Positions 31,725 through 42,336 of a DNA stretch of 64,000 nt are shown piece after piece. The translations under genes were made by a program, and so were the position numbers. The notes under the pieces were generated by a model. It made no database searches. It saw only the letters and a list, made by a program, of their open reading frames with translations, and had not been told where the DNA came from. The stretch covers positions 1-64,000 of the forward strand of contig JACPVA010000132.1 of the NCBI GenBank assembly GCA_016191995.1, written 5' to 3'. Origin of the DNA: Burkholderiales bacterium (GTDB lineage Bacteria > Pseudomonadota > Gammaproteobacteria > Burkholderiales > Burkholderiaceae_C). The first letter of the stretch is position 1. Each line of letters starts with the position of its first letter.

Positions 31725-32528
31725 TCAGCGCCCGCTGAAGCGCGCCGTGCGCCGCTCGGCGAAGGCGGCCAGGCCTTCGCGCAGGTCGTCGCTGGCGGCG
31801 CAGGCGGCGACGCGCTGCCGCAACACTTGCGGGTCGGCGCGGCCGCCGGCCAGCTCGTCGATCGAGGCCTTCATGCCGCGCAGCGCCAGCGGCGCGCCGG
31901 CGGCCAGCGCCCGTACGATGCGCGCGACCGCGGTGTCGAGTTCGTCGGCGCCGACCAGCTCGTCGAGGTAGCCGATCTGGCGCAGCGTCTGGTCGTCGAC
32001 CGCCTCGCCGAGCAGGAACAGCCGCTTGGCCGCCCCCGGGCCTAGCCGCTCGACGAAGCGGCGCAGGCCGCCCGGGTAGTAGTGCAGCCCGAGGCGCGCC
32101 GCCGGCATGCGCAGCTCCATGCCCGTCACGCCGACGCGGAAGTCGCACGCCAGCGCGAGGTCGGTCGCACCGCCGTAGACGCTGCCGTTCAGCCGCGCGA
32201 CGCTGGGCAGCGGCAGCGATTCGAGCGCGTCCACGGTGCGCTCGAAGGCCTGCGGGCCGGCGTCGTCGGCGTCGCGACGCGCCGGATCGCCGAGCTCGCC
32301 GAGGTGATAGCCGGCGCAGAAGGCGCGGCCCTCGCCGGTCAGCACCAGCGCGCGCGCATCGGCGCTGCCGCGCAGGGCATCGAAATGCGACTGCAGCGCC
32401 GCCAGGTCCTCGGCGTGCAGGCGGTTGAGGTGGCGCGCGCGCTGCAGCGTGATCGTCGCCACGCCGTCGGCGTCGATCGTCATCCGCGGCGGCGCGCCGG
32501 CGTCGCCCGCGGGCTTCATCGTGCTCAC
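31725..32528 (-). CDS. Enoyl-CoA hydratase/isomerase family protein
   Basis: LVLTGEGRAFCAGYHLGEL, LPSVARLNGSVYGGATDLALACDFRV. Confidence 0.9.
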   Translation of the reverse strand: MSTMKPAGDAGAPPRMTIDADGVATITLQRARHLNRLHAEDLAALQSHFDALRGSADARALVLTGEGRAFCAGYHLGELGDPARRDADDAGPQAFERTVDALESLPLPSVARLNGSVYGGATDLALACDFRVGVTGMELRMPAARLGLHYYPGGLRRFVERLGPGAAKRLFLLGEAVDDQTLRQIGYLDELVGADELDTAVARIVRALAAGAPLALRGMKASIDELAGGRADPQVLRQRVAACAASDDLREGLAAFAERRTARFSGR

Positions 32529-32702
32529 GTCGCTACCGGCCCACGGGCCGCGGCGTCGCGGCCTGCGACGCGCTGCGCGTTCACCGGGCCACAGCCCGCG
32601 CCGCGCGGTGCGCGGCAGACACTCGCGACATCCCCGCCGCGCTCGCTGGGCTCCCTTCGGGCTGCGCCCTGAGGTATTCGCCCTTGGGGCGGCCCGGCGC
32701 GC

Positions 32703-33887
32703 TCATGCCGCGCGCGGCAGGTCGCGCACCGACAGCACGCCCGCGATCCCGCGCAGCGCCGCCAGCACCGGCTCGGCCACCGGGCTGTCGACGTCGACCA
32801 GCGTGTACGCGATCTCGCCGCGCGAGTGGTTGACCATGTTGTGGATATTCAGCCCGGCAGCGGCCATCGCGGTCGAGATCTGCCCGAGCATGTTCGGCAC
32901 GTTGGCATTCACGATCGCGACCCGGAAGTCCGATTCGCGCGCCATCGCGACGGCCGGGAAGTTGACCGCGTTGCGGACCTCGCCGTCGTCGAGGAAGGCG
33001 CGCAGCTGCCCGGCGACCATCACGGCGCAGTTCTCCTCCGCCTCGGCGGTCGAGGCGCCCAGGTGCGGCAGGGCGATGACGCCGTCGCGCCGGTGCAGCT
33101 CGGGGCCGGGGAAGTCGCAGACGTAGTGGGCCGGGCGCCCGGCGGCCAGCGCGGCGGCGACCGCCTCGTGGTCGACGACACCCTCGCGGCTGAAGTTCAG
33201 CAGCACCGCGTCGGGGCGCATCAGCGCCAGCCGGCGCGCGTCGACCAGGTGCTTGGTGGCCGCAAGCAGCGGCACGTGCAGCGTGACGAAGCGTGCGCTG
33301 CGCATCACCTCGTCGACGCTGGCGGCGCGCCGCACCTGCGACGGCAGCCGCCAGGCGGCGTCGACCGTGATGTCGGGGTCGTGGCCGATGACCTGCATCC
33401 CGAGCGCGATCGCGGCGTCGGCCACCGAGCAGCCGATCTTGCCCAGCCCGATGATGCCCAGCGTCTGCCCGGCGAGCTCGTAGCCCGCGAACGCCTTCTT
33501 GCCGTCCTCGACCACGCGCTCCAGATCCGGGTCGACGACGTCCAGCGCATCGACGAAGGCCAGCGCCTGCGGCAGCCGGCGCGCCGCCATCAGCATGCCG
33601 GCGAGCACCAGCTCCTTGACCGCGTTGGCATTGGCGCCCGGCGCGTTGAACACCGGCACGCCGCGCGCGGTCAGCTCGGCGACCGGGATATTGTTGGTGC
33701 CGGCGCCGGCGCGCGCGACCGCCAGCACGCTGGCCGGCACGCCGCGCGCGTGCAGGTCGGCCGAGCGGCACAGGACCGCGTGCGGGGCGGCGAAGTCGCC
33801 GCCGGTGCGAAAGCGCGGCGCCGGCAGCAGCGCCAGCCCCGAGGGGGCGATCTTGTTCAGGACCAGGATGTCGAAGGCGTGCGTCAT
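32703..33887 (-). CDS. serA: D-3-phosphoglycerate dehydrogenase
   Basis: RAGAGTNNIPV, GQTLGIIGLGKIG, LNFSREGVVDHEAV, LPHLGASTAEAEENCA, C-terminal ACT-like region. Confidence 0.92.
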   Translation of the reverse strand: MTHAFDILVLNKIAPSGLALLPAPRFRTGGDFAAPHAVLCRSADLHARGVPASVLAVARAGAGTNNIPVAELTARGVPVFNAPGANANAVKELVLAGMLMAARRLPQALAFVDALDVVDPDLERVVEDGKKAFAGYELAGQTLGIIGLGKIGCSVADAAIALGMQVIGHDPDITVDAAWRLPSQVRRAASVDEVMRSARFVTLHVPLLAATKHLVDARRLALMRPDAVLLNFSREGVVDHEAVAAALAAGRPAHYVCDFPGPELHRRDGVIALPHLGASTAEAEENCAVMVAGQLRAFLDDGEVRNAVNFPAVAMARESDFRVAIVNANVPNMLGQISTAMAAAGLNIHNMVNHSRGEIAYTLVDVDSPVAEPVLAALRGIAGVLSVRDLPRAA

Positions 33888-33901
33888 CGCGGTCGTCCCT
33901 C

Positions 33902-34984
33902 TCAGCCGCGCTCGCGCACGAAGTCGCGCATGTAGTCGACCAGCGCCTGCACGCCCTCGACCGGCATCGCGTTGTAGATCGACGCCCGCATCCCGCCGAC
34001 CGAGCGGTGGCCCTTGAGCTGGACCAGCCCGCGCGAGTCGGCACCCTTCAGGAATGCGGCGTCGAGCGCCTCGTCGGCGAGCTTGAACGGCACGTTCATC
34101 AGCGAGCGGCAGTCGCGCGCCACCGGGCTGCGGTAGAAGTCCTGGCTGTCGAGGTAGTCGTACAGCACGGCCGCCTTGGCGCGGTTGTGCGCCTCCATCG
34201 CCGCCAGCCCGCCGCGTGCCCTGATCCACTCGAAGACCAGCCCGGCGATATAGATCGCGTAGGTCGGCGGGGTGTTGTACATGCTGTCGTTGTCGGCCAC
34301 CGTCTTGTAGTCGAAGGCCGACGGCGTGATCGGCAGCGACTGCCCGATCAAGTCGTCGCGCACGATGACGATGGTCAGCCCGGCCGGGCCGATATTCTTC
34401 TGCGCGCCGGCGTAGATCAGCCCGTACTTCGCGACCTCGACCGGGCGCGACAGGATGTCGCTCGACATGTCGGCGACCAGCGGCACCCCGCCGACCTCGG
34501 GGGTGAAGTGGTATTCGACGCCGCCGATGGTCTCGTTGCTGCAGATGTGGACGTAGGCCGCGCCGGGGTCGAGCTTCCAGCTCGCGCGCGGCGGGATCGT
34601 CGTGTAGCCGCTGTCGGCCGCGCTGGCGGCGACGTTGACGGCGGCGTACTTCTTCGCCTCCTTGATCGACTTCTTGCTCCACTCGCCGGTGTCGACGAAG
34701 TCGATCGAGCCGCGCCCGCGCAGCAGGTTCATCGGCACGATCGCGTTCTGGCCGATCGCTCCGCCCTGCATGAACAGCAGCTTGTAGCCTGCCGGCACCG
34801 CCAGCAGCTCGCGCAGCGCCGCCTCGGCGCGCTCGGCGATGCCGATGAAGGCCTTGCCGCGGTGGCTCATCTCCATCACCGACATGCCTTCGCCATGCCA
34901 GTCGAGCATCTCCTCGGCGGCCTGGCGCAGCACGGCCTCGGGCAGCGCGGCCGGGCCGGCGCTGAAGTTGTGAATCCGGGTCAT
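33902..34984 (-). CDS. serC: Phosphoserine aminotransferase
   Basis: [69 protein letters not shown]. Confidence 0.96.
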   Translation of the reverse strand: MTRIHNFSAGPAALPEAVLRQAAEEMLDWHGEGMSVMEMSHRGKAFIGIAERAEAALRELLAVPAGYKLLFMQGGAIGQNAIVPMNLLRGRGSIDFVDTGEWSKKSIKEAKKYAAVNVAASAADSGYTTIPPRASWKLDPGAAYVHICSNETIGGVEYHFTPEVGGVPLVADMSSDILSRPVEVAKYGLIYAGAQKNIGPAGLTIVIVRDDLIGQSLPITPSAFDYKTVADNDSMYNTPPTYAIYIAGLVFEWIRARGGLAAMEAHNRAKAAVLYDYLDSQDFYRSPVARDCRSLMNVPFKLADEALDAAFLKGADSRGLVQLKGHRSVGGMRASIYNAMPVEGVQALVDYMRDFVRERG

Positions 34985-35185
34985 CGTGGTTTCTCCTGGG
35001 CGGCGGGCCGGGCCGGCCGTGGCCGCAACCGCGCATTATCGGCGGCGCGCGCGGCGGCCCCGCCACGGCCCTCGCCGGCGACCTCGCGGCGGCCCTTGCC
35101 GGCGGCGGCACTTGCTGCGACGATGCGCGGGCGCGCCGCGCGACCGCGGCGCCGCCCCCACGACCAAGATCCTCGAGGAGAAACC

Positions 35186-35875
35186 ATGGCCAGACCCGCC
35201 TTCGATGCCGACGCCCTGATCACGATGTTCGAGCAAGCCTCCGCCGAGGGCAGCGCCAAGCTGCGCAAGGCGGTCGCCGACGCCACGCTGCAGGCGCTGC
35301 AGGGGCGCGAGCTGACGCTGAAGAATATCCGTGGCGTGCTCGCCACCGTCACCCAGGCCGCCAGCACCGGGCTGGCGAACAACCCGGCGGCGGTCGATGC
35401 CGACAAGCTGCTCGACCAGGCCGTGGCCGGCATGGACGATGCGGTGCTGAAGGCGGTCGACGCCCACCGGGTCGCGCTGCAACAGCTCGCGGCGCAGGGC
35501 GCCGACCTGCGCGACAAGCACCTGAAGAAGGCGCTCTCCGACCTCGACCGCTTCGAGGACATGATGGTCGACACGCTGGAGAAGGCCGCCGCCTCGGCCG
35601 GCGACCCGCTCGCCGCGGCCTGGGCGCCGGTGCTCGGCAAGCTGCAGGCCGGCGGCACCGCCAGCGGCGCGCAGGCCGCCAGCGTCGTCGAGCAGCTGCA
35701 ATCGCAGGCCAAGCAGGTGCAGGAGGCGGTGCGCGGGTCGCGCGCCGCCGGGCTGCGCGCGGCGCAGGCGCTTGCCGAGGGCTATACCGCGATGGTCAGC
35801 GGGGTGCTGATCGGCATGTCCGACGCGATGCGCCCGCCGGCGGCCAAGTCGGCGCCGCGCAAGGGCGCCAAGTAG
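35186..35875 (+). CDS. Phasin-like/DUF6781-like helical protein
   Basis: Helix-rich MARPAFDADALITMFEQASAEGSAKLRKAVADATLQALQGRELTLKNIRGVLATVTQ..., basic tail. Confidence 0.6.
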   Translation: MARPAFDADALITMFEQASAEGSAKLRKAVADATLQALQGRELTLKNIRGVLATVTQAASTGLANNPAAVDADKLLDQAVAGMDDAVLKAVDAHRVALQQLAAQGADLRDKHLKKALSDLDRFEDMMVDTLEKAAASAGDPLAAAWAPVLGKLQAGGTASGAQAASVVEQLQSQAKQVQEAVRGSRAAGLRAAQALAEGYTAMVSGVLIGMSDAMRPPAAKSAPRKGAK

Positions 35876-35927
35876 GCCGGCCGCGCGCCTGCCCCGGCCC
35901 AGCACCGAGCGCACGAAGGAGAAGCCC

Positions 35928-38900
35928 GTGAACGATCGAAGCGACGCCAGCGACCGCGCCGACGCCGAGCTCGACGAACTGCTCGAACCGGTCGTCCGCC
36001 GCATACGCGAGCGGCTGCCGGCGGCGCAGGCGGGCATCGCGGAGGACTTCGTGCGCCAGTACTACCGCGACGTCGACGCCGGCGACCTCGCCGAGCGCGC
36101 CGCCGACGACCTCTACGGCGCGGCGCTGTCGCACTGGCACTTCGCGCGCAGCTACCCCGGCGGACGGCCCAAGCTGCGCGTCTTCAACCCGCGCGTCGAC
36201 GAGCATGGCTGGCAGTCCTCGCACACCGTGATCGAGATCGTCAACGACGACATGCCGTTCCTCGTCGACTCGATCACGATGGAGGTCAACCGCCAGGGGC
36301 TGACGCTGCACCTGATCGTGCACCCCGTGCTGCGGCTGCGGCGCGACGCCGAGCACCATATCGTCGAGCTGCTGCCGCCGCAGGGCGACGGCGAGGGGCG
36401 CTACGAGTCGCTGATGCACGTCGAGGTCGACCGGCGCAGCGACCCCGAGCGGCTGCAGGCGCTGCACGACGGGCTGCTGCAGATCCTGGGCGATGTGCGC
36501 GCCGCGGTCGAGGACTGGCAGCCGATGCGCGAGGCGCTGGTCGACGCGGTGGCGCAGATCGAGCGCCGGCCGCCGCCGGTCGCGCCGGACGAGCTGGCCG
36601 AGGACCTGGCCTTCCTGCGCTGGCTGGCGGCGGACAACTTCACGCTGCTCGGGCAACGCGACTATGCGCTGGTCGACGAAGGCGGCCGCGACAGCCTGCA
36701 AGTCCTCACCGGGTCGGGGCTAGGGATCTTGCGCGCCGGCGCCGGCGCCGAGGCGGCTTCGGCCTCGTTCGCCGCCCTGCCGCCCGAGGTGAGGGCGCGC
36801 GCACGCGACCCGCGACTGCTGCTGCTGACCAAGGCCAACGCGCGCTCGACCGTGCACCGGCCCGGGCACCTGGACTATGTCGGCGTCAAGCGTTTCGACG
36901 ACACCGGCCGCGTCGTCGGCGAGCGCCGCTTCCTCGGCCTGTTCACCTCGATCGCCTACAACGCCAAGGCGGCCGACATCCCGCTGCTGCGGCGCAAGCT
37001 CGCCGCGGTCACGCAGCGTGCCGGCTTCCTGCCGCGCAGCCACAAGGCCAAGGCGCTGGCGACGATCCTCGAGCAGTTTCCGCGCGACGAGCTGTTCCAG
37101 ATCGAGCCGGACGACCTGCACCGCATCGCGATGGGCATCCTGCGCCTGGGCGAGCGCCAGCGCACGCGGCTGTTCGTGCACCGCGATGCCTACGGCCGCT
37201 TCACCTCGTGCCTGGTCTATGTGCCGCGCGAGAACTACAACACCGAGGTGCGCGCGCGCATGCAGTCGCTGCTGACCGAGGCGCTCAGCGGCGAGTCCTC
37301 CGAGTTCGCGGTGCAGTTCTCGGACTCGCCGCTGGCGCGCGTGCTGATCGTGGTGCGCACGCCGGCCGGCCGGGCGCGGCCGATCGACGTCCAGGACCTC
37401 GAGCAGCGCATCGTGCGCGCCGCGCGGCGCTGGGACGACGAGCTGCGCGATGCCCTCGTCGAGGCGCGCGGCGAGGAGCGCGGCAACGCGCTGCACGAGC
37501 GCTATGCGCGCGGCTTCGGCCCCGGCTACCGGCACGACTACGGCCCGCGCGAGGCGGTGCGCGACATCGAGATGATGGAGTCGCTGGCCGACGACCCCGA
37601 TGCGATGGCGCTCGGGCTCGTCCGGCCGCTGGAGGCGGCGCCGGACCGGCTGCGCTTCAGGCTGGTGCGCGGCGGCGAGCTGGCGCCGCTGTCGCAGAGC
37701 ATGCCGATGCTCGAGAACATGGGCGTGCAGGTGCTCGAGGAGCGGCCCTACGAGGTCCGCCGCAGCGACGGCGGCGAGCTGTGGATCGACGACTTCGGCC
37801 TGGCGGTGCCGGGCGGCGAGGAGATCGATGTCGACGCATTGCGCGAGCGCTTCCTCGAGGCCTTCCGGCGCACCTGGACCGGCGTCAACGAGAGCGACGC
37901 CTTCAACCGGCTCGTGCTGCTGGCCGGGCTGGACTGGCGCGGCGTCTCGCTGCTGCGCGCCTGCATGCGCTACATCAAGCAGGGCGGATTCCCGCTCAGC
38001 CGTGCCTACATCCAGCAGACGCTGGCGTCCTACCCGGCGATCGCTGCCGAGCTGGTGGCGCTGTTCCACGCCCGCTTCGACCCCGACCCCGACCCCGACC
38101 ACGACGGCGACCGCGACGCCGCGCAGGCGGCGATCGGTGCGCGCATCGAGGCCGCGCTCGACGCTGTCGCCAATCTCGACGAGGACCGCATCCTGCGCCA
38201 GGTGCTGGCGCTGATCCGCGCCACGCTGCGGACCAACTTCTTCCAGCGCGGCGCCGACGGCGGCTTCAAGCCGGTGATCTCGTTCAAGATCGACCCGGCC
38301 AAGGTGCCCGGGCTGCCCGCGCCCAGGCCGCGCTTCGAGATCTTCGTCAGCTCGCCGCGCGTCGAGGGCGTGCACCTGCGCTTCGGCCGTGTCGCGCGCG
38401 GCGGGCTGCGCTGGTCGGACCGTCTGGAGGATTACCGCACCGAGGTGCTCGGCCTGGTCAAGGCGCAGCAGGTCAAGAACACCATCATCGTCCCGGTCGG
38501 CTCCAAGGGCGGTTTCGTCGTCCGCAACCCGCCGGCCGGCGGCGACCGCGAGGCTCTGCTGGCCGAGGGCGTGGCCTGCTACCGCGCCTACCTGCGCGGG
38601 CTGCTCGACCTGACCGACAACCTGGACGGCGGCCGCGTCGCGGCGCCGCCACGCGTCGTGCGCCACGACGACGACGACCCCTACCTGGTGGTGGCCGCCG
38701 ACAAGGGCACGGCGACGTTTTCCGACATCGCCAACCAGACCGCGGCCGAGTACGGCTTCTGGCTCGGCGACGCCTTCGCCTCGGGCGGGTCGGCCGGCTA
38801 CGACCACAAGAAGATGGGCATCACGGCGCGCGGCGCCTGGGAGTCGGTCAAGCACCACTTCCGCAGCCTCGGGCACGATACGCAGAGCCAGGACTTCAGC

Positions 38901-40793
38901 GTCGCCGGCGTCGGCGACATGAGCGGCGACGTGTTCGGCAACGGCATGCTGCTGTCGCGCCACATCCGGCTCGTCGCCGCGTTCGACCACCGGCATATCT
39001 TCGTCGACCCGGATCCCGATGCCGCGCGCAGCTTCGCCGAGCGCGAGCGCATGTTCGCGCTGCCGCGGTCGTCCTGGGCCGACTACGACCGCGCGCTGAT
39101 CTCCGCCGGCGGCGGCGTCTGGCCGCGCAGCGCGAAATCGATCCCGATCTCCGACGACATGCGCCGGGTGCTCGGGATCGACGCCGACGTGCGCGCGATG
39201 ACCCCGGCCGAGCTCGTGCACGCGATCCTGAAGGCGCCGGTCGACCTGCTCTACAACGGCGGCATCGGCACCTACGTCAAGGCGAGCGACCAGAGCCACG
39301 CCGAGTGCGGCGACCGCGCCAACGATGCCGTGCGCGTCGACGGCCGCGCGCTGCGCTGCAAGGTCGTCGCCGAGGGCGGCAACCTCGGCTGCACGCAGCG
39401 CGGGCGGATCGAGTTCGCGCTCGCCGGCGGACTGATCAATACCGACGCGATCGACAACTCGGCCGGCGTCGACTGCTCGGACCACGAGGTCAATATCAAG
39501 ATCCTGCTCGACGCCGTCGTGCGCGAGGGCGAGCTGACGGCCCGCCAGCGCGACCGGCTGCTGGCCGAGATGACCGAGGATGTCGCCGCGCTGTGCCTGC
39601 GCGACAACGTGTTCCAGAACCAGGTGCTCGGCGTCACCCGGATGCGCGGGCTGGACCTGCTCGACGAGCAGATGCGCTACATGCGCCACCTGGTCGCGCG
39701 CGGGCGGCTCGATCGCGCGCTGGAGAACCTGCCCGACGACGAGGCGCTGGCCGAGCGCGCGCGCGGCGGCAGCGGGCTGACCACACCCGAGCTCGCGGTG
39801 CTGCTGGCCTACGCGAAGATGGAGCTGTACGACCTCGTGCTCGACTCCGACGTGCCGGAGGACGCCTACATCGCGACCACGCTGGCGCGCTACTTCCCCG
39901 AGCGGCTCGCGCAGCGCTACCCGCAGCAACTGCAGCGCCACCCGCTGCGGCGCGAGATCATCGCCACCCATGTCGTCAACAGCATGGTCAACCGCGTCGG
40001 GCCGACCTTCGTCTTCCGGCTCGTCGAGGAGACCGGGGCCGCGGCGGCCGACATCGTGCGCGCCTACATGTGCACGCGCCAGGTCTTCGAGCTGGTGTCG
40101 CTGTGGCAGGACAACGACGCGCTGGGCGCCGGGGTCGAGCAGGCGGCGCGGCAGCGCGTCGTGCTGGCGTCGCTGCAGCTGCTCGAACGCGGGACGCTGT
40201 GGATGCTGCAGCACCGCGACGCGCTGGCCGACCTGGCGGCGGCGATCCGGCGTCATGCACCCGGCGTGGCCGAGGTCGGCGCCGGCCTGCCGCGCTGGCT
40301 GGTCGACGCCGAGCGCGACGCGCTGCAGGCGCGCGAGGCGGCGCTGGTCGCCGAGGGGCTGCCGGCGACGCTGGCGCAGCGTGTCGCGCGGCTGGACGGG
40401 CAGCTCGCGGGGCTCGACGTCGTCGAGGTCGGCGCGGCGCAGGGCATGCCGATCGAGGTCGTGGCCGGGGTCTATTTCGGCATCGGCGGGCGGCTCGACC
40501 TCGGCTGGGTGTCGCAGCAGATCGCCGCGCTGCCGGCGCATGGCCACTGGCAGGCGCTGGCGCGGCTGGCGATGCGCAACGACCTGTCGGCGCTGGCGCG
40601 CGAGCTCGCCGCGTCGGTGCTCGGCGACGCCCAGGGCGAGCGCGATCCCGAGCAGCTGATCGCGCGCTGGCAGGAGCGCCGCGCGCACCAGCTCGCGCGC
40701 TGCCGGCAGCTGCTGGCCGAACTGCGCCCGCTGGCGGCGCTCGACGGGCCGATGCTGTCGGTGCTGCTGCGCGAATTGCGGGCGTTGGCCTGA
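35928..40793 (+). CDS. NAD-specific glutamate dehydrogenase (large, ~180 kDa type)
   Basis: 1621 aa; LRWSDRLEDYRTEVLGLVKAQQVKNTIIVPVGSKGGFV, FSDIANQTAAEYGFWLGDAFASGGSAGYDHKKMGITARGAWESVKHHFR, VAEGGNLGCTQRGRIEFALAGG; GTG start. Confidence 0.95.
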   Translation: MNDRSDASDRADAELDELLEPVVRRIRERLPAAQAGIAEDFVRQYYRDVDAGDLAERAADDLYGAALSHWHFARSYPGGRPKLRVFNPRVDEHGWQSSHTVIEIVNDDMPFLVDSITMEVNRQGLTLHLIVHPVLRLRRDAEHHIVELLPPQGDGEGRYESLMHVEVDRRSDPERLQALHDGLLQILGDVRAAVEDWQPMREALVDAVAQIERRPPPVAPDELAEDLAFLRWLAADNFTLLGQRDYALVDEGGRDSLQVLTGSGLGILRAGAGAEAASASFAALPPEVRARARDPRLLLLTKANARSTVHRPGHLDYVGVKRFDDTGRVVGERRFLGLFTSIAYNAKAADIPLLRRKLAAVTQRAGFLPRSHKAKALATILEQFPRDELFQIEPDDLHRIAMGILRLGERQRTRLFVHRDAYGRFTSCLVYVPRENYNTEVRARMQSLLTEALSGESSEFAVQFSDSPLARVLIVVRTPAGRARPIDVQDLEQRIVRAARRWDDELRDALVEARGEERGNALHERYARGFGPGYRHDYGPREAVRDIEMMESLADDPDAMALGLVRPLEAAPDRLRFRLVRGGELAPLSQSMPMLENMGVQVLEERPYEVRRSDGGELWIDDFGLAVPGGEEIDVDALRERFLEAFRRTWTGVNESDAFNRLVLLAGLDWRGVSLLRACMRYIKQGGFPLSRAYIQQTLASYPAIAAELVALFHARFDPDPDPDHDGDRDAAQAAIGARIEAALDAVANLDEDRILRQVLALIRATLRTNFFQRGADGGFKPVISFKIDPAKVPGLPAPRPRFEIFVSSPRVEGVHLRFGRVARGGLRWSDRLEDYRTEVLGLVKAQQVKNTIIVPVGSKGGFVVRNPPAGGDREALLAEGVACYRAYLRGLLDLTDNLDGGRVAAPPRVVRHDDDDPYLVVAADKGTATFSDIANQTAAEYGFWLGDAFASGGSAGYDHKKMGITARGAWESVKHHFRSLGHDTQSQDFSVAGVGDMSGDVFGNGMLLSRHIRLVAAFDHRHIFVDPDPDAARSFAERERMFALPRSSWADYDRALISAGGGVWPRSAKSIPISDDMRRVLGIDADVRAMTPAELVHAILKAPVDLLYNGGIGTYVKASDQSHAECGDRANDAVRVDGRALRCKVVAEGGNLGCTQRGRIEFALAGGLINTDAIDNSAGVDCSDHEVNIKILLDAVVREGELTARQRDRLLAEMTEDVAALCLRDNVFQNQVLGVTRMRGLDLLDEQMRYMRHLVARGRLDRALENLPDDEALAERARGGSGLTTPELAVLLAYAKMELYDLVLDSDVPEDAYIATTLARYFPERLAQRYPQQLQRHPLRREIIATHVVNSMVNRVGPTFVFRLVEETGAAAADIVRAYMCTRQVFELVSLWQDNDALGAGVEQAARQRVVLASLQLLERGTLWMLQHRDALADLAAAIRRHAPGVAEVGAGLPRWLVDAERDALQAREAALVAEGLPATLAQRVARLDGQLAGLDVVEVGAAQGMPIEVVAGVYFGIGGRLDLGWVSQQIAALPAHGHWQALARLAMRNDLSALARELAASVLGDAQGERDPEQLIARWQERRAHQLARCRQLLAELRPLAALDGPMLSVLLRELRALA

Positions 40794-40881
40794 GCCTGGC
40801 GCGGTGGCTGCGGGACGCTGGCCGCTCGCCCGGGAACCGGCGGCGGCCGCGCTGGGCGGCGCATGCGCTATCGTGCCGCCG

Positions 40882-42336
40882 ATGGCCGAGACGACCTTCT
40901 TCTGGCACGATTACGAGACCTTCGGCCGCGACCCGCGGCGCGACCGGCCGGCGCAGTTCGCCGGTGTTCGCACCGACGCCGCGCTGAACGAGGTCGAGGC
41001 GCCTGTGATGGCCTACTGCCAGCCGGCGCCCGACTACCTGCCCGACCCCGAGAGCTGCCTGCTGACCGGCATCCTGCCGCAGCGATGTCTTGCCGAAGGC
41101 GAGCCCGAGCACGCCTTCGCCGCCCGCATCGAGCACGAGCTCGGCCGCCCGGGGACGATCGGTGTCGGCTTCAACAGCATCCGCTTCGACGACGAGTTCA
41201 CGCGCTTCCTGTTCTGGCGCAACCTGGTCGATCCGTATGCACGCGAGTGGCGCGACGGCTGCGGCCGCTGGGACCTGCTCGACGTCGTTCGCGCCGCCTG
41301 GGCGCTGCGCCCGGAAGGCATCCATTGGCCGACTGGCGACGACGGCCGGCCGACGTTCCGGCTGGAGCGGCTTAGCGCCGCCAACGGGCTGGCGCACGAG
41401 GCGGCGCACGATGCGCTGTCGGACGTGCGCGCGACGGTCGCGCTGGCGCGGCTGGTGCGGGCGCACCAGCCGCGGCTGTGGGACTTCTGCCTGAAGCTGC
41501 GCGACAAGCGCGCGGTGTGGGACGAGATCGGCCCGCTCGGCGCGCGCCGCCCCTTCGTCCACGTCTCGGGGCGCTACCCGGTCGAGCGCGGCTGCCTGGC
41601 GATCGTCTGGCCGCTGGCGATGCACCCGGCCAACCGCAACGAGCTGATCGTCTGGGACCTGGCGCAGGATCCGTCCGAGCTCGCGACGCTGGGCGCGGCC
41701 GAGATCCGCCGGCGCCTCTTCACGCGCCGCGACGAGCTGCCCGACGGCGTCGAGCGGCTGCCGATCAAGACGATCCACGCGAATCGCTCGCCGATCGTCT
41801 TCGGCAAGCTGAAGGCGCTGGGCACGGCGACGGCGCGCTGGCAGATCGACGTCGACCAGGCGCTGCGCCACGCCGAGCGCGCGGCGGCGCTCGGCGGGCT
41901 GCTCGACGGCCTGTGGGGCGAGGTTTATGCGCGGCCCGGGCCCGAGCTCAGGCCGGATGTCGACGAGGACCTCTATGGCGGCTTCGTCGGCGACGCCGAC
42001 CGCGCGCGGCTGCAGCGGCTGCGCGCGCTGCCGCCGGGCGACCTCGCGGCACGCCAGCCAGCGTTCGACGATGCGCGGCTGGGCGAGCTCCTGTTCCGCT
42101 ACCGCGCCCGCAACTTCCCGGCCACGCTCGACGACGACGGGCGTGCGCGCTGGCAGCAGCACTGCGCCGAGCGGCTGCACGCGGGTGCCGGCGGCGCGCT
42201 GACGCTGGCGGCCTTCATGGCGCGCGTCGACGAGCTGGCCGAGGCCGCGCTGCAGCACGACGACGAACGCGCGCAGGCGCTGCTCGAGGCGCTGCACGAC
42301 TACGCGGCGACGATCGCCCCGGAGGCCCACGCATGA
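40882..42336 (+). CDS. sbcB: Exodeoxyribonuclease I
   Basis: FFWHDYETFGRDPRRDRPAQFAGVRTD, GFNSIRFDDEFTRFLFWRNLVDPYAREW, AHDALSDVRATVALARLV. Confidence 0.95.
   Translation: MAETTFFWHDYETFGRDPRRDRPAQFAGVRTDAALNEVEAPVMAYCQPAPDYLPDPESCLLTGILPQRCLAEGEPEHAFAARIEHELGRPGTIGVGFNSIRFDDEFTRFLFWRNLVDPYAREWRDGCGRWDLLDVVRAAWALRPEGIHWPTGDDGRPTFRLERLSAANGLAHEAAHDALSDVRATVALARLVRAHQPRLWDFCLKLRDKRAVWDEIGPLGARRPFVHVSGRYPVERGCLAIVWPLAMHPANRNELIVWDLAQDPSELATLGAAEIRRRLFTRRDELPDGVERLPIKTIHANRSPIVFGKLKALGTATARWQIDVDQALRHAERAAALGGLLDGLWGEVYARPGPELRPDVDEDLYGGFVGDADRARLQRLRALPPGDLAARQPAFDDARLGELLFRYRARNFPATLDDDGRARWQQHCAERLHAGAGGALTLAAFMARVDELAEAALQHDDERAQALLEALHDYAATIAPEAHA

Noticed and set aside
36720-40688. 1322-aa minus-strand ORF antisense to NAD-glutamate dehydrogenase
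   Set aside because: Stop-free shadow frame in GC-rich DNA; low-complexity His/Arg/Ala/Gln sequence, no domain; plus strand encodes a clear GDH
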